From: an uncultured Bacteroidales bacterium
GTDB lineage: Bacteria; Bacteroidota; Bacteroidia; Bacteroidales; Muribaculaceae
DNA: 48,518 nucleotides
Direction of reading: 5' to 3'
Assembly (NCBI GenBank): GCA_949123685.1
Contig: CASBHZ010000015.1
Location: forward strand, 1 to 48,518
The notes under the pieces are model-generated. The model saw only the letters and a program-made list of their open reading frames with translations, did no database searches and had not been told where the DNA came from. A program made the position numbers and the translations under genes. Numbering within the stretch: the first letter of the stretch is position 1; each line of letters opens with the position of its first letter. Below, piece after piece: positions 1 to 11,167 of the stretch.

Positions 1-14
1 TAAGTATCTTAATA

Positions 15-77
15 TCAGAGTGTACATTTAAACAAAACTCTTTTGAGGTAGTAGATTACTGAAAATGTACTCTTCAT
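15..77 (-). pseudogene. N-terminal remnant of a tyrosine-recombinase integrase
   Basis: A minus-strand frame starting at the ATG at 77 reads MKSTFSVIYYLKR and then loses similarity and stops after 20 codons. This opening is typical of the N-terminal arm-binding domain of Bacteroidales site-specific integrases of about 400 residues. A -7-like box (TAATTTTG on the minus strand) lies at 99-106, as expected for a leader of such a gene. The rest of the gene is absent, either deleted or replaced, so this is probably the scar of a mobile element. The match is short and was recognised by eye. Confidence 0.5.
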
Positions 78-182
78 CGTCCTTAATTTTTTTAGGTTCA
101 AAATTAGTCGGTGAAGAATCCTTCGTCGGTACGCAAAACACGGAGGAACGGCGCAATCTTTTTCCGTAACCGGATTTGTTTC

Positions 183-202
183 GTGAGTTGTTAGTAACTC
201 AC
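183..202. repeat. short perfect hairpin in the leader region
   Basis: GTGAGTT and AACTCAC flank a 6-nt loop. The hairpin has no T-run, so it is not an evident terminator. It lies in the 477-base stretch before purT, which otherwise holds only the integrase remnant and a weak promoter. It may belong to the former mobile element. Confidence 0.4.
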
Positions 203-398
203 TATATCACAATGCCTTGTTTTGCCATTCGTACTCATTTTGTTACCTATATGGTGTGGTTACGAACAAGTAACGTAGCGACGTCTTGACTTGGCTTCGG
301 CAAGGATTATGGTGGCGTTGGAGATAATCGGCAGCTTAAATGAAACCTCTGTAAATCAATTCTATTACTTCATTCTTCCGTATTCCACTTTTTTGTAG

Positions 399-406
399 TA
401 ACTTTG
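399..406 (+). promoter_or_regulatory. possible purT promoter -7 box
   Basis: TAACTTTG matches the Bacteroidota -7 consensus TAnnTTTG about 70 nt before the purT start. No convincing TTTG is seen 19-21 nt upstream, so the call is weak. Confidence 0.4.
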
Positions 407-477
407 TCTTATGAATAAAACGAAGTGCACTATCTGACGTGTCTCGTTCAAAATTTTTACAGGTAAATCAGTTGTAT

Positions 478-1662
478 ATGGCTAAAATCGGAAGTGTGAA
501 GACCATAAAAGGTCGCAAAGCGATGCTGCTTGGCAGCGGTGAACTTGGCAAGGAAGTTGCCATAGAGCTCCAACGTCTCGGCGTGGAAGTGATTGCATGT
601 GACAAATATCCGGATGCACCGGCTATGCAGGTGGCACATCGCTCACATGTGTTCAATATGTTGGATGGAGATGAGCTTCGCAGGCTTGTAGAGCTTGAAA
701 AGCCGGACCATATCATACCAGAAATCGAAGCTATCGCAACCCCGGTGCTTGTAGAACTCGAAAAAGAGGGATACAACGTAACACCAACAGCAAGGGCGGC
801 ATGGCTCACAATGAACCGGGAGGGTATCCGTAGGCTTGCTGCCGAAGAACTTGGACTTCCCACATCTCCCTATCGCTTCGCTTCCACCCGCGAAGAATTT
901 GACAAAGCCGTGGAAGAAATCGGTATACCGTGTGTAGTTAAACCCGTGATGAGTTCTTCAGGACATGGGCAAAGCACGATTAAGAACTCAGAAAATATAG
1001 ATGCCGCATGGAAAGAGGCTCAAGAAGGTGGTCGTGCCGGTGCCGGAAGGGTGATAGTGGAAGGTTTTGTCGATTTCGATTATGAAATCACGCTTCTAAC
1101 GGTAAGGAGTATTTCCGGAACAACATTCTGTGAACCGGTTGGACACATACAGGAAAACGGAGATTACCGGTATTCATGGCAACCCCAACCAATGAGCCAG
1201 ACCGCGATAGAATCGGCAAAAGAAATTGCCCGCAAAGTCACTGATGCATTAGGAGGCTACGGCATTTTCGGAGTGGAACTTTTCGTGAAAGGTGACAACG
1301 TAATTTTCAGTGAAGTTTCACCACGCCCTCACGACACCGGAATGGTGACCATGATATCTCAAGATCTTTCTGAATTCGCTCTTCACGCCCGGGCATTACT
1401 CGGACTCCCGGTGCCATCAATAGAGTTCTACGGGCCTTCCGCATCCCGAGCCATCGTTGTAGAAGGAGATTCGGATTGTGTAGAATTTGACAACCTTGAA
1501 GAAGTTCTCAAAGAGCCGGGCACTCAGTTAAGAATCTTCGGAAAACCTGAAGTGCACGGACACCGTCGCATGGGGGTAATTCTCTCCAAAGCCGACACCC
1601 TCGAAGAGGCACGCGCCAAGGCATCCCGAGCTTATAATGCATTAAAAGTCACACTGCACTGA
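478..1662 (+). CDS. purT: formate-dependent phosphoribosylglycinamide formyltransferase
   Basis: PurT makes formyl-GAR from GAR, formate and ATP, the folate-independent third step of purine synthesis in the cytoplasm. The protein is collinear with E. coli PurT throughout: GSGELGKEV near the N-terminus, [16 protein letters not shown], the ATP-grasp region [11 protein letters not shown], and [14 protein letters not shown] near the end. I start at the ATG at 478, giving 394 residues, close to the 392 of E. coli. A GTG at 439 in the same frame would add 13 residues unlike any PurT. The pgeF gene follows after only 10 bases, suggesting a purine-related transcription unit. Identification is confident. 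Confidence 0.95.
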   Translation: MAKIGSVKTIKGRKAMLLGSGELGKEVAIELQRLGVEVIACDKYPDAPAMQVAHRSHVFNMLDGDELRRLVELEKPDHIIPEIEAIATPVLVELEKEGYNVTPTARAAWLTMNREGIRRLAAEELGLPTSPYRFASTREEFDKAVEEIGIPCVVKPVMSSSGHGQSTIKNSENIDAAWKEAQEGGRAGAGRVIVEGFVDFDYEITLLTVRSISGTTFCEPVGHIQENGDYRYSWQPQPMSQTAIESAKEIARKVTDALGGYGIFGVELFVKGDNVIFSEVSPRPHDTGMVTMISQDLSEFALHARALLGLPVPSIEFYGPSASRAIVVEGDSDCVEFDNLEEVLKEPGTQLRIFGKPEVHGHRRMGVILSKADTLEEARAKASRAYNALKVTLH

Positions 1663-1672
1663 CATTGACACG

Positions 1673-2395
1673 ATGGACAGTATTAATATACACAGATTGC
1701 CCTCAACTGAGGGCATCTGTTGTTTTTCAACAGATGCATCATCAGATGAAACAGAATTTTTGAATCACGTTTCATGCAATCAACATCCAATAATGCCAAT
1801 ACAGACACATTCTGTAAATGTAGCATTAGTGGAGAACACCCGAGATAAATATGCTGACACTGACGCATTAATAACACAGATAGCCGGACTACCGATAGGC
1901 ATACGCACAGCCGACTGTGTGCCTGTGATACTCCATGCCACAGATATAAAAGCAATAGCTGCCGTTCACGCAGGATGGAAAGGCACATTGGGCGGTATCA
2001 TAGACAATACAATTGACAAGTTATTGGAATTAGGCGCACACGCTGAAAACATATACGCCACTTTCGGAGTGTCAATATGTAAAGATTGTTATGAAGTTGA
2101 TAAGGAATTGGCAGAACAATTTATCTCGAAAGGGTTCAATTCATATGTATCATACCCAAACGGGAATAGTTCAAAGCCTCATATCGACTTACAGGGAATA
2201 AACGCTAAAAGAATGGTCAATAAAGGAGTATTGGAGAATCATATTACGTTAAACAACAACTGCACAAGATGCACATGCGATGCGTCGGGCAAATATGTTT
2301 TCAACAGCTGGCGGCGCACTCCCGGCACGAAGTCTCGCAATCTTACTATTGCCATGATATTACCTTCAGAGCAGTGTTTAATCCGATCATACTGA
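1673..2395 (+). CDS. pgeF: PgeF/YfiH family purine nucleoside phosphorylase (LACC1 family)
   Basis: This is the multicopper-polyphenol-oxidase-named family (YfiH, YlmD, LACC1), whose members act on purine nucleosides by phosphorolysis or deamination. The 240-residue length is typical. The family's metal-site motifs are visible: a histidine in QTHS, RTADCVP and HAGWKGT, then CYEVD, HIDLQGIN and a Cys-rich NNCTRCTC segment. The usual genomic partner in other bacteria is rluD. Here it follows purT by 10 bases, which fits purine handling. The family older annotation as laccase or peptidoglycan editing factor should be read with care. Confidence 0.88.
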   Translation: MDSINIHRLPSTEGICCFSTDASSDETEFLNHVSCNQHPIMPIQTHSVNVALVENTRDKYADTDALITQIAGLPIGIRTADCVPVILHATDIKAIAAVHAGWKGTLGGIIDNTIDKLLELGAHAENIYATFGVSICKDCYEVDKELAEQFISKGFNSYVSYPNGNSSKPHIDLQGINAKRMVNKGVLENHITLNNNCTRCTCDASGKYVFNSWRRTPGTKSRNLTIAMILPSEQCLIRSY

Positions 2396-2436
2396 TCCCG
2401 TCATTATCCTGCAAAGAAAAGAAAAACAATGATTGC

Positions 2437-2467
2437 TTTTATGTATGAGTAATATTTTGTAACTTTG
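2437..2467 (+). promoter_or_regulatory. predicted promoter for plsC and the thi genes
   Basis: A TTTT at 2437-2440 stands in for the -33 TTTG, followed by 19 nt and TAACTTTG at 2460-2467, the Bacteroidota -7 box. Transcription would start near 2471, leaving a leader of about 140 nt before plsC. Confidence 0.5.
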
Positions 2468-2475
2468 AACTTGTC

Positions 2476-2559
2476 TTGACTTATTTGGGTATGTTAAATC
2501 AACTCTTTTCTTAACATCGGCGGATATTTACGAAGAGATGTAAAGAAAAAATAAGTCAA
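2476..2559. repeat. 10-bp inverted repeat in the plsC leader
   Basis: TTGACTTATT at 2476-2485 and AATAAGTCAA at 2550-2559 are perfect complements 64 nt apart, just after the predicted promoter. They could pair in the mRNA leader. No known riboswitch was recognised between them. Confidence 0.4.
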
Positions 2560-2611
2560 TACATGTTTTTGTGTTCATTGCAAGAGTTTATTTTTAAACA
2601 GCTTCTGAGTC

Positions 2612-3352
2612 ATGAAAAATATCGGAAAAGCTTTATACTTCATATACCAATGGTTGATTGCCGGTCCCATTTTCGTTGTGGCAACATTCCTGACAGCAAT
2701 TATAACGGCTGTAGGTTCCTTACTCGGCAATAAAGATTTCTGGGGATATTATCCCCCTCATTATTGGGCAAGGTTCACGTGCATATTATTCCTTATGCGC
2801 ATAAAAGTTAGCGGACGTGAAAATATAGACCCCAAGACATCCTACGTTTTCGTTGCCAACCATCAGGGAGCATACGATATATGGTCTATCTACGGCTATC
2901 TCAATCATAACTTTAAATGGCTGATGAAAAAAGAGCTTGAAAAGATTGCAATGGTTGGATGGGCATGTAAATGCGCCGGACAGGTTTTCGTTGATGACTC
3001 AAGTATAAGCGGTATTAAAGAAACGATCGCTGCATCTGAAAAGACGCTGCGTCATGGCATGTCGCTGGTAATCTTCCCTGAAGGCAGTCGCAGTTGGGAC
3101 GGGAAGATGATACCTTTCAAAAGAGGCGCTTTCATGCTCGCCGGCGAGTTTAAGCTTCCGGTGGTTCCGGTAACAATCGACGGAAGTTTCAAAGCCATGC
3201 CTCGCTCCACATACAACATGACTCCGTCTACAATAAGGCTGACAATCCACAAACCCATATATCCCGGAGAACGTGGGTTCAACACCAAACAATTAATGGC
3301 ACAGTGTCGCGAAGCAATATCTTCAGCACTGCCAATTGAAGAACAAGTCTAA
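2612..3352 (+). CDS. plsC: 1-acyl-sn-glycerol-3-phosphate acyltransferase
   Basis: PlsC transfers the second acyl chain to lysophosphatidic acid to form phosphatidic acid at the inner membrane. The acyltransferase HX4D motif is NHQGAYD (His84, Asp89), and the substrate-binding motif is FPEGSRS. Hydrophobic stretches near residues 8-40 and 50-62 would anchor it in the membrane. The length of 246 residues is normal. It is followed after 15 nt by thiD, so it may be the first gene of the transcript that carries the thiamine genes. A half-copy of the window's recurring palindrome lies at 2591-2605, just before the start codon. Confidence 0.92.
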   Translation: MKNIGKALYFIYQWLIAGPIFVVATFLTAIITAVGSLLGNKDFWGYYPPHYWARFTCILFLMRIKVSGRENIDPKTSYVFVANHQGAYDIWSIYGYLNHNFKWLMKKELEKIAMVGWACKCAGQVFVDDSSISGIKETIAASEKTLRHGMSLVIFPEGSRSWDGKMIPFKRGAFMLAGEFKLPVVPVTIDGSFKAMPRSTYNMTPSTIRLTIHKPIYPGERGFNTKQLMAQCREAISSALPIEEQV

Positions 3353-3367
3353 GAGGATAAAACCGGA

Positions 3368-4165
3368 ATGAAAACATTTCCTATAGTATTGAGTATAGCC
3401 GGATCAGACAATACCGGAGGAGCAGGTATACAAGCCGACCTCAAAACTTGTTGTGCATTCGGTGTATATGGCGCTACTGTAATTACAGGGGTCACTGCGC
3501 AAAATTCAAGAAAAGTATTCGGTGTTGAAACGGTATCAATCCCGATGCTGCGCGATCAGATTGATTCCATTTTTGAGGTAATGCATCCGGACGCAGTAAA
3601 GACAGGCATGTTGCCATCACCGGAAATTATTGAGACGGTTGCCATCAAACTTAAAGAATATGGTGTCAAGAACATAGTTGTTGATCCCGTAATGGTAGCT
3701 ACAAACGGAGGTTCATTAATAAACTCTTATAATGAAACCATTGAAGCTTTCATTAAATTTCTCCTCCCGTTGGCAACCATTGTAACACCGAACATGAAAG
3801 AGGCATCGGAGTTTCTCAACATCAATGCAGCCGAACTTGATCCGGAAACCGCATGCATCAAACTTCTTAAACTTTTCAAAAGCAAATCGGTTCTGCTTAA
3901 GGGAGGACATTTCAATAGCAATGAGGCAGCCGATTTTTTATATGATTCTGAAAGTTTAAACGTATTTTCGACCCCAAGAATAGACACGGCAAACACACAT
4001 GGCACAGGATGCACCCTCTCTTCAGCAATAGCCTGCGGTTTGGCGAAGAAAGAAAGTTTATTCTCGGCTGTAGACAATGCAAAAAAATTCATATCCAAAG
4101 CAATATCCTCAGCTTCGGAATTAAAAATCATGGAAGGTGCAGGACCTTTGGATTTCTTTGTGTAA
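3368..4165 (+). CDS. thiD: hydroxymethylpyrimidine/phosphomethylpyrimidine kinase
   Basis: ThiD phosphorylates HMP and HMP-P to HMP-PP, the pyrimidine half of thiamine phosphate. The ribokinase-like fold shows SIAGSDNTGGAGIQADLKT at the N-terminus, VVDPVMVATNG in the middle, and the anion-hole and catalytic motif THGTGCTLSSAIA near the C-terminus. The length of 265 residues is standard. It opens the thiamine cluster. No TPP riboswitch was found in the 15 nt separating it from plsC or in the plsC leader. Confidence 0.95.
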   Translation: MKTFPIVLSIAGSDNTGGAGIQADLKTCCAFGVYGATVITGVTAQNSRKVFGVETVSIPMLRDQIDSIFEVMHPDAVKTGMLPSPEIIETVAIKLKEYGVKNIVVDPVMVATNGGSLINSYNETIEAFIKFLLPLATIVTPNMKEASEFLNINAAELDPETACIKLLKLFKSKSVLLKGGHFNSNEAADFLYDSESLNVFSTPRIDTANTHGTGCTLSSAIACGLAKKESLFSAVDNAKKFISKAISSASELKIMEGAGPLDFFV

Positions 4166-4203
4166 AACAACATAGGCACAACCTGCCAATAAAATCAGAC
4201 AAA

Positions 4204-4407
4204 ATGAGAATAACTATAAATAACCAGCCCTTTGACCTGTCAAATGATTACGCCACAGTGGCTGAACTAATACAAATCAGAGGCGTAAAATCCGGAGGAA
4301 CAGCAGTGGCATTGAACAACAAGATTGTCAAACATGACGACTGGGAGATCACACGGCTACAGGAAGGTGACTGTGTAACCATTATCTCAGCAGCATTTGG
4401 AGGATAA
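4204..4407 (+). CDS. thiS: sulfur carrier protein ThiS
   Basis: ThiS is a small ubiquitin-like protein that carries sulfur as a C-terminal thiocarboxylate to thiazole synthase ThiG. The 67-residue product ends in the obligatory Gly-Gly (SAAFGG) and has the beta-grasp pattern MRITINNQPF...VALNNKIV...EGDCVTIIS. I start at the ATG at 4204. A much longer in-frame extension upstream runs over the end of thiD and has no ThiS similarity. The normal activating partner ThiF is not encoded in this window. Confidence 0.93.
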   Translation: MRITINNQPFDLSNDYATVAELIQIRGVKSGGTAVALNNKIVKHDDWEITRLQEGDCVTIISAAFGG

Positions 4408-4414
4408 AAACACG

Positions 4415-4984
4415 ATGGATAAATTCTTGAAAATCGCAATAACAGAACCTGATCTGCTTCCGGATGAAGCGGCATTAATCGAACGCCTTATTGACGGCGG
4501 CATTGACTATGTGCATATCCGCAAACCGCAAGCATCGGCACGCGATATCAAGAACCTTATCGAAAACATCCACTATCCTTTCAGACGAAGACTTAAACTG
4601 CATGGTCATTTCGACCTTTTAAACGAGTTTAATCTTGGAGGGGCGCATATAAACTCACGCTGTCATGTCGCACCATCTTCTGCAATAAACGTTTCGCGCT
4701 CATGCCACACGCTTGAGGAATTGGATGAATGCAAAAAATACGAATATGTAACACTCTCCCCTATTTTTGATTCAATCTCGAAACAAGGATACATGTCGGC
4801 ATTTGATTTGCAAGATCTCACAGGAAAAATCAAGGGTAAAAATGTTATAGCATTAGGAGGGGTGGTGCCGGAGAAATTTAGCATTCTGCAAGAGTGCGGA
4901 TTTGCCGGAGCGGCAATGCTCGGATGCGTATGGAAAGACATAGACACTTTTCTGAAAAAGATTAACAATCATTTAAATTACTAA
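4415..4984 (+). CDS. ThiE/TenI-family paralogue, function uncertain
   Basis: This 189-residue protein belongs to the thiamine-phosphate-synthase/TenI TIM-barrel family: HIRKP in strand 2, GGAHI, SCHTLEEL, SPIFDSISKQGY and ALGGV. It is not a normal ThiE: the NDR segment that binds HMP-PP is replaced by LKLHGHFDLL. It also lacks the GHVFxT histidine needed by Bacillus TenI, a thiazole tautomerase, having LSPIFDS there. Bacteroides thiamine clusters also carry such a second copy. I start at the ATG at 4415, preceded by GGAGGA at the end of thiS; an in-frame TTG at 4397 would overlap thiS. The role may be tautomerase-like or substrate channelling; this is inference. Confidence 0.72.
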   Translation: MDKFLKIAITEPDLLPDEAALIERLIDGGIDYVHIRKPQASARDIKNLIENIHYPFRRRLKLHGHFDLLNEFNLGGAHINSRCHVAPSSAINVSRSCHTLEELDECKKYEYVTLSPIFDSISKQGYMSAFDLQDLTGKIKGKNVIALGGVVPEKFSILQECGFAGAAMLGCVWKDIDTFLKKINNHLNY

Positions 4985-4990
4985 AATAAT

Positions 4991-5617
4991 ATGTTACAAT
5001 ATATAACATCAACGTCCTCTCCTGTTCCTGTTGTGGAGCAAGTGCGCCAGGTTCTTGACGGCGGATGCCGATGGATACAGGTACGCATGAAAGACGCAAC
5101 GGATGAAGAGATAGCTGAAGCAATAAAAGAGATTAAGCCGATGTGCCTTGAAAAAGAGGCATTCCTGATCCTCAACGACCGGGTGGAGCTCGCTAAGACA
5201 CTTGATGTCGGAGGCGTGCATATAGGTAAGACCGACATGCTTCCATCTCAGGCAAGACTTATCCTCGGGCCCGCAGCAGTAATCGGAGTCACAGCAAACA
5301 CCATTGATGACATAATGGCTGTCCGTGCTCTTGATATCGACTATATCGGTATAGGTCCCTACCGCTTCACTGAAACCAAAAAGAATCTTGCACCCATGTT
5401 GGGATTGGAAGGCATACGGGAAATCTGCAAAGACATGCAGGCACAGGAAATCAACATAGCCACGGTTGCGGTAGGAGGCATCCGCACTGAAGATGTTATT
5501 CCATTGATGGAAACCGGGGTCAACGGCTTGGCAGTGAGCGGGGCGATAGCATTCGCTCCCGACATTAAAGCTGCAACCGAAGAGTTTATAAGCCTTCTCT
5601 CACAATATGATAAGTAA
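4991..5617 (+). CDS. thiE: thiamine-phosphate synthase
   Basis: ThiE joins HMP-PP and the thiazole phosphate carboxylate to form thiamine phosphate. The binding motifs are intact: IQVRMKD (QxRxK), [10 protein letters not shown] (the NDR pyrophosphate and pyrimidine site), [22 protein letters not shown] and AVGGI. The length is 208 residues. It follows the tenI-like gene by 6 nt and precedes thiG by 23 nt. It is the evident catalytic copy of the two family members here. Confidence 0.95.
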   Translation: MLQYITSTSSPVPVVEQVRQVLDGGCRWIQVRMKDATDEEIAEAIKEIKPMCLEKEAFLILNDRVELAKTLDVGGVHIGKTDMLPSQARLILGPAAVIGVTANTIDDIMAVRALDIDYIGIGPYRFTETKKNLAPMLGLEGIREICKDMQAQEINIATVAVGGIRTEDVIPLMETGVNGLAVSGAIAFAPDIKAATEEFISLLSQYDK

Positions 5618-5640
5618 GATCTACATTAGACAACAATAAC

Positions 5641-9331
<3,691 letters not shown>

Positions 9332-9352
9332 ACATAATGACTACATTCTACA

Positions 9353-9395
9353 GGATGAGCATTTCGTGATCTGACGAAATGCTCATCCTTCTTTT
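9353..9395 (+). terminator. rho-independent terminator of the thi cluster
   Basis: A perfect 15-bp stem (9353-9367 with 9374-9388, starting GGATGAGCATTTCGT) with a 6-nt loop is followed by TTCTTTTAT. It lies 21 nt after the thiH stop. Confidence 0.9.
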
Positions 9396-9402
9396 ATAAT
9401 CT

Positions 9403-9422
9403 GAAGTTATTTAAACAACTTC
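9403..9422. repeat. copy of the 20-bp GTTTAAAC-type palindrome (one mismatch)
   Basis: GAAGTTATTTAAACAACTTC differs at one base from the perfect palindrome found at 30346 and 31029. It sits just after the thi terminator, before sodB. Confidence 0.75.
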
Positions 9423-9524
9423 TTAATTCCCCGAGAAAGCGAATAATACAATTATTTTTACAAAAGAAAAGAACTGAATGCCCCGAATAATTGTTAAAAT
9501 AACATAACCAAAACAGAAATAAAT

Positions 9525-10112
9525 ATGAAATTCACACAACCGAGACTTCCTTATGCGCCAGATGCACTGGCTCCCGTAATTTCCGCAACTACCATTGATT
9601 ATCATTATGGGAAACATGAGAAAGCATATATTGACACATTAAATAACCTCATTGAGGGTACTCCGTTCAGTGAAATGTCACTTGAAGAGATAATATGCAA
9701 AAGCGAAGGCAAACTCTTCAACAATGCATCTCAGGCATGGAACCATATTTTCTATTTCTTCCAGTTCTCACCCAACGGACTTAAAGAACCGTCAGGTGCA
9801 TTGCGTAAACAAATTGAAGATCAATTTGAAAGTGTAGACGCTTTCAAGAAAAAATTTGAAGAAGCTGGTGCAACCCTATTCGGATCCGGATGGGTATGGC
9901 TCTCAGCTGATGATAAAGGCACGCTCTTCATCACCCAAGGAGGAAACGCATCAAACCCGATGACCCAAGGACTTAAGCCTATACTGACTTTCGATGTATG
10001 GGAACACGCATACTATCTTGACTATCAGAACCGCCGTGCGGATTACCTCCACACTCTATGGGATATCGTGGACTGGGACATAATCGGAATCCGATATGGA
10101 AACGATGAGTAA
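9525..10112 (+). CDS. sodB: iron/manganese superoxide dismutase
   Basis: This cytoplasmic enzyme dismutates superoxide. The four metal ligands are in their standard places: His27 (DYHYGKH), His74 (AWNHIFYFFQF), Asp157 and His161 (FDVWEHAYYLDYQNRR). The length of 195 residues is typical. The FYFFQF and QGGNASN context resembles the Fe or cambialistic type of anaerobes; metal choice cannot be settled by eye. It is a single gene between the thi terminator and a 44-bp palindromic terminator. Confidence 0.93.
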   Translation: MKFTQPRLPYAPDALAPVISATTIDYHYGKHEKAYIDTLNNLIEGTPFSEMSLEEIICKSEGKLFNNASQAWNHIFYFFQFSPNGLKEPSGALRKQIEDQFESVDAFKKKFEEAGATLFGSGWVWLSADDKGTLFITQGGNASNPMTQGLKPILTFDVWEHAYYLDYQNRRADYLHTLWDIVDWDIIGIRYGNDE

Positions 10113-10142
10113 CATACATATAGAGAAAGTATTCTACATAAT

Positions 10143-10186
10143 AAATGATAAAAGCTCGCGTCAATTGACGCGAGCTTTTATCATTT
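10143..10186. terminator. bidirectional palindromic terminator between sodB and the GDPD gene
   Basis: This is a 44-bp perfect palindrome with no spacer. Its centre is GTCAATTGAC with GC-rich arms GCTCGC, and TTTTATCATTT follows on each side. It lies 30 nt after sodB and 14 nt after the end of the convergent GDPD gene, so it can end both transcripts. Confidence 0.85.
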
Positions 10187-10200
10187 GCTAATATTATAAC

Positions 10201-10962
10201 TTATTTGAGCATTTTCTGAAGGCGTTCTGGTTCGTTAGTGGTTATATAATCCACCCCCTGCTCAATACACCATTTCATGTCTTCAGGCTCATTTACTGTC
10301 CATATATTCACCTCAAGCCCCTTGTCATGGCACTCTTTAATCCATTCAGGATGCTTCTTCATCACTTTAAGCGAATAATCGATACCGGCACCCTTGGCAT
10401 ATTTTATCTGACATGGCACGTAGTCTCCATTCAAGAAATAAACTTTAGCTCCTTTAGGCGCAGCTTTTACATATTGCTTGAATGCATCCTTGGAAAACAC
10501 TATATAATCAGTGCGATTCTCAAGACCATATTTCTTAACCATCTCGATAGTCTTCTTTACGGCAGCCTTTTCCATGGCACGGCTGTCATGTGTCTTAAGC
10601 TCGAGAACAAGCCTGGTCTTAAGACGCGAAGCCGTTTTAAGATACTCATCAAGCGTAGGAACAGTCTCGCCATTCGAAAGCTTTTGTTTAAGTACCTCAG
10701 CAGCCGGCGTGCGTTGAATCTCTATGCCATTTATCGTCGGGTCATGATTGACAACCAAAACATTGTCAGGGGTCATCCACACATCAAACTCGGAAGCATA
10801 ACAACCTATCGAATCTGCCTTTACTAACGAACGGATTGAATTTTGTGCCGCTCCGGCTGTGTTCCAATAGCCTCGATGTGCAATCACCTTAGGCTTTGCC
10901 GCCTGGAGGGCAAACGATCCGGCGAACATAACTGCCGCAATTAAAAGAATACTTTTTCTCAT
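10201..10962 (-). CDS. periplasmic glycerophosphodiester phosphodiesterase (GDPD)
   Basis: This enzyme hydrolyses glycerophosphodiesters to glycerol-3-phosphate and an alcohol. A Sec signal peptide (hydrophobic residues about 5-20, cleaved around LQAA) precedes a GDPD TIM barrel. Catalytic and metal residues are visible in VIAHRGYW, SEFDVWMTPDN and VVNHDPTING, with ELKTH and IWTVNEPEDM later. The length of 253 residues suits the family. It lies downstream of the SusCD operon on the same strand, behind a terminator, and upstream of no further gene. With glpABC and glpT nearby, release of G3P in the periplasm is a sensible role; the natural substrate is unknown. Confidence 0.88.
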   Translation of the reverse strand: MRKSILLIAAVMFAGSFALQAAKPKVIAHRGYWNTAGAAQNSIRSLVKADSIGCYASEFDVWMTPDNVLVVNHDPTINGIEIQRTPAAEVLKQKLSNGETVPTLDEYLKTASRLKTRLVLELKTHDSRAMEKAAVKKTIEMVKKYGLENRTDYIVFSKDAFKQYVKAAPKGAKVYFLNGDYVPCQIKYAKGAGIDYSLKVMKKHPEWIKECHDKGLEVNIWTVNEPEDMKWCIEQGVDYITTNEPERLQKMLK

Positions 10963-11008
10963 GATATAATCAAGCGTTAAAATTAATAATGATCAAACAT
11001 TCTTATAA

Positions 11009-11050
11009 CAAAAACTGCCAATCCCCTTAAAATAAAGGGAATCGGCAGTT
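11009..11050 (-). terminator. terminator at the end of the SusCD operon
   Basis: Read on the minus strand, AACTGCCGATTCCCTTT pairs imperfectly with AAGGGGATTGGCAGTT and is followed by TTTTTGTT. It lies about 120 nt after the phosphoesterase gene and 47 nt before the GDPD start, so GDPD is partly uncoupled from the operon. Confidence 0.8.
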
Positions 11051-11167
11051 CTGCTATTTAAAAAATCTTTTCATTTCTCCATAAATGGGTTTCGATTTGC
11101 AAATATAATAATTAAATTTTATTTTGCAATGAAATCCAACGGGCAAATGAGAATCCTTTGAAACACA

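Noticed and set aside
4009..4203. A 5' extension of thiS reading back into thiD
   Set aside because: It overlaps thiD in another frame and has no ThiS similarity; the ATG at 4204 gives the normal 67-residue protein.
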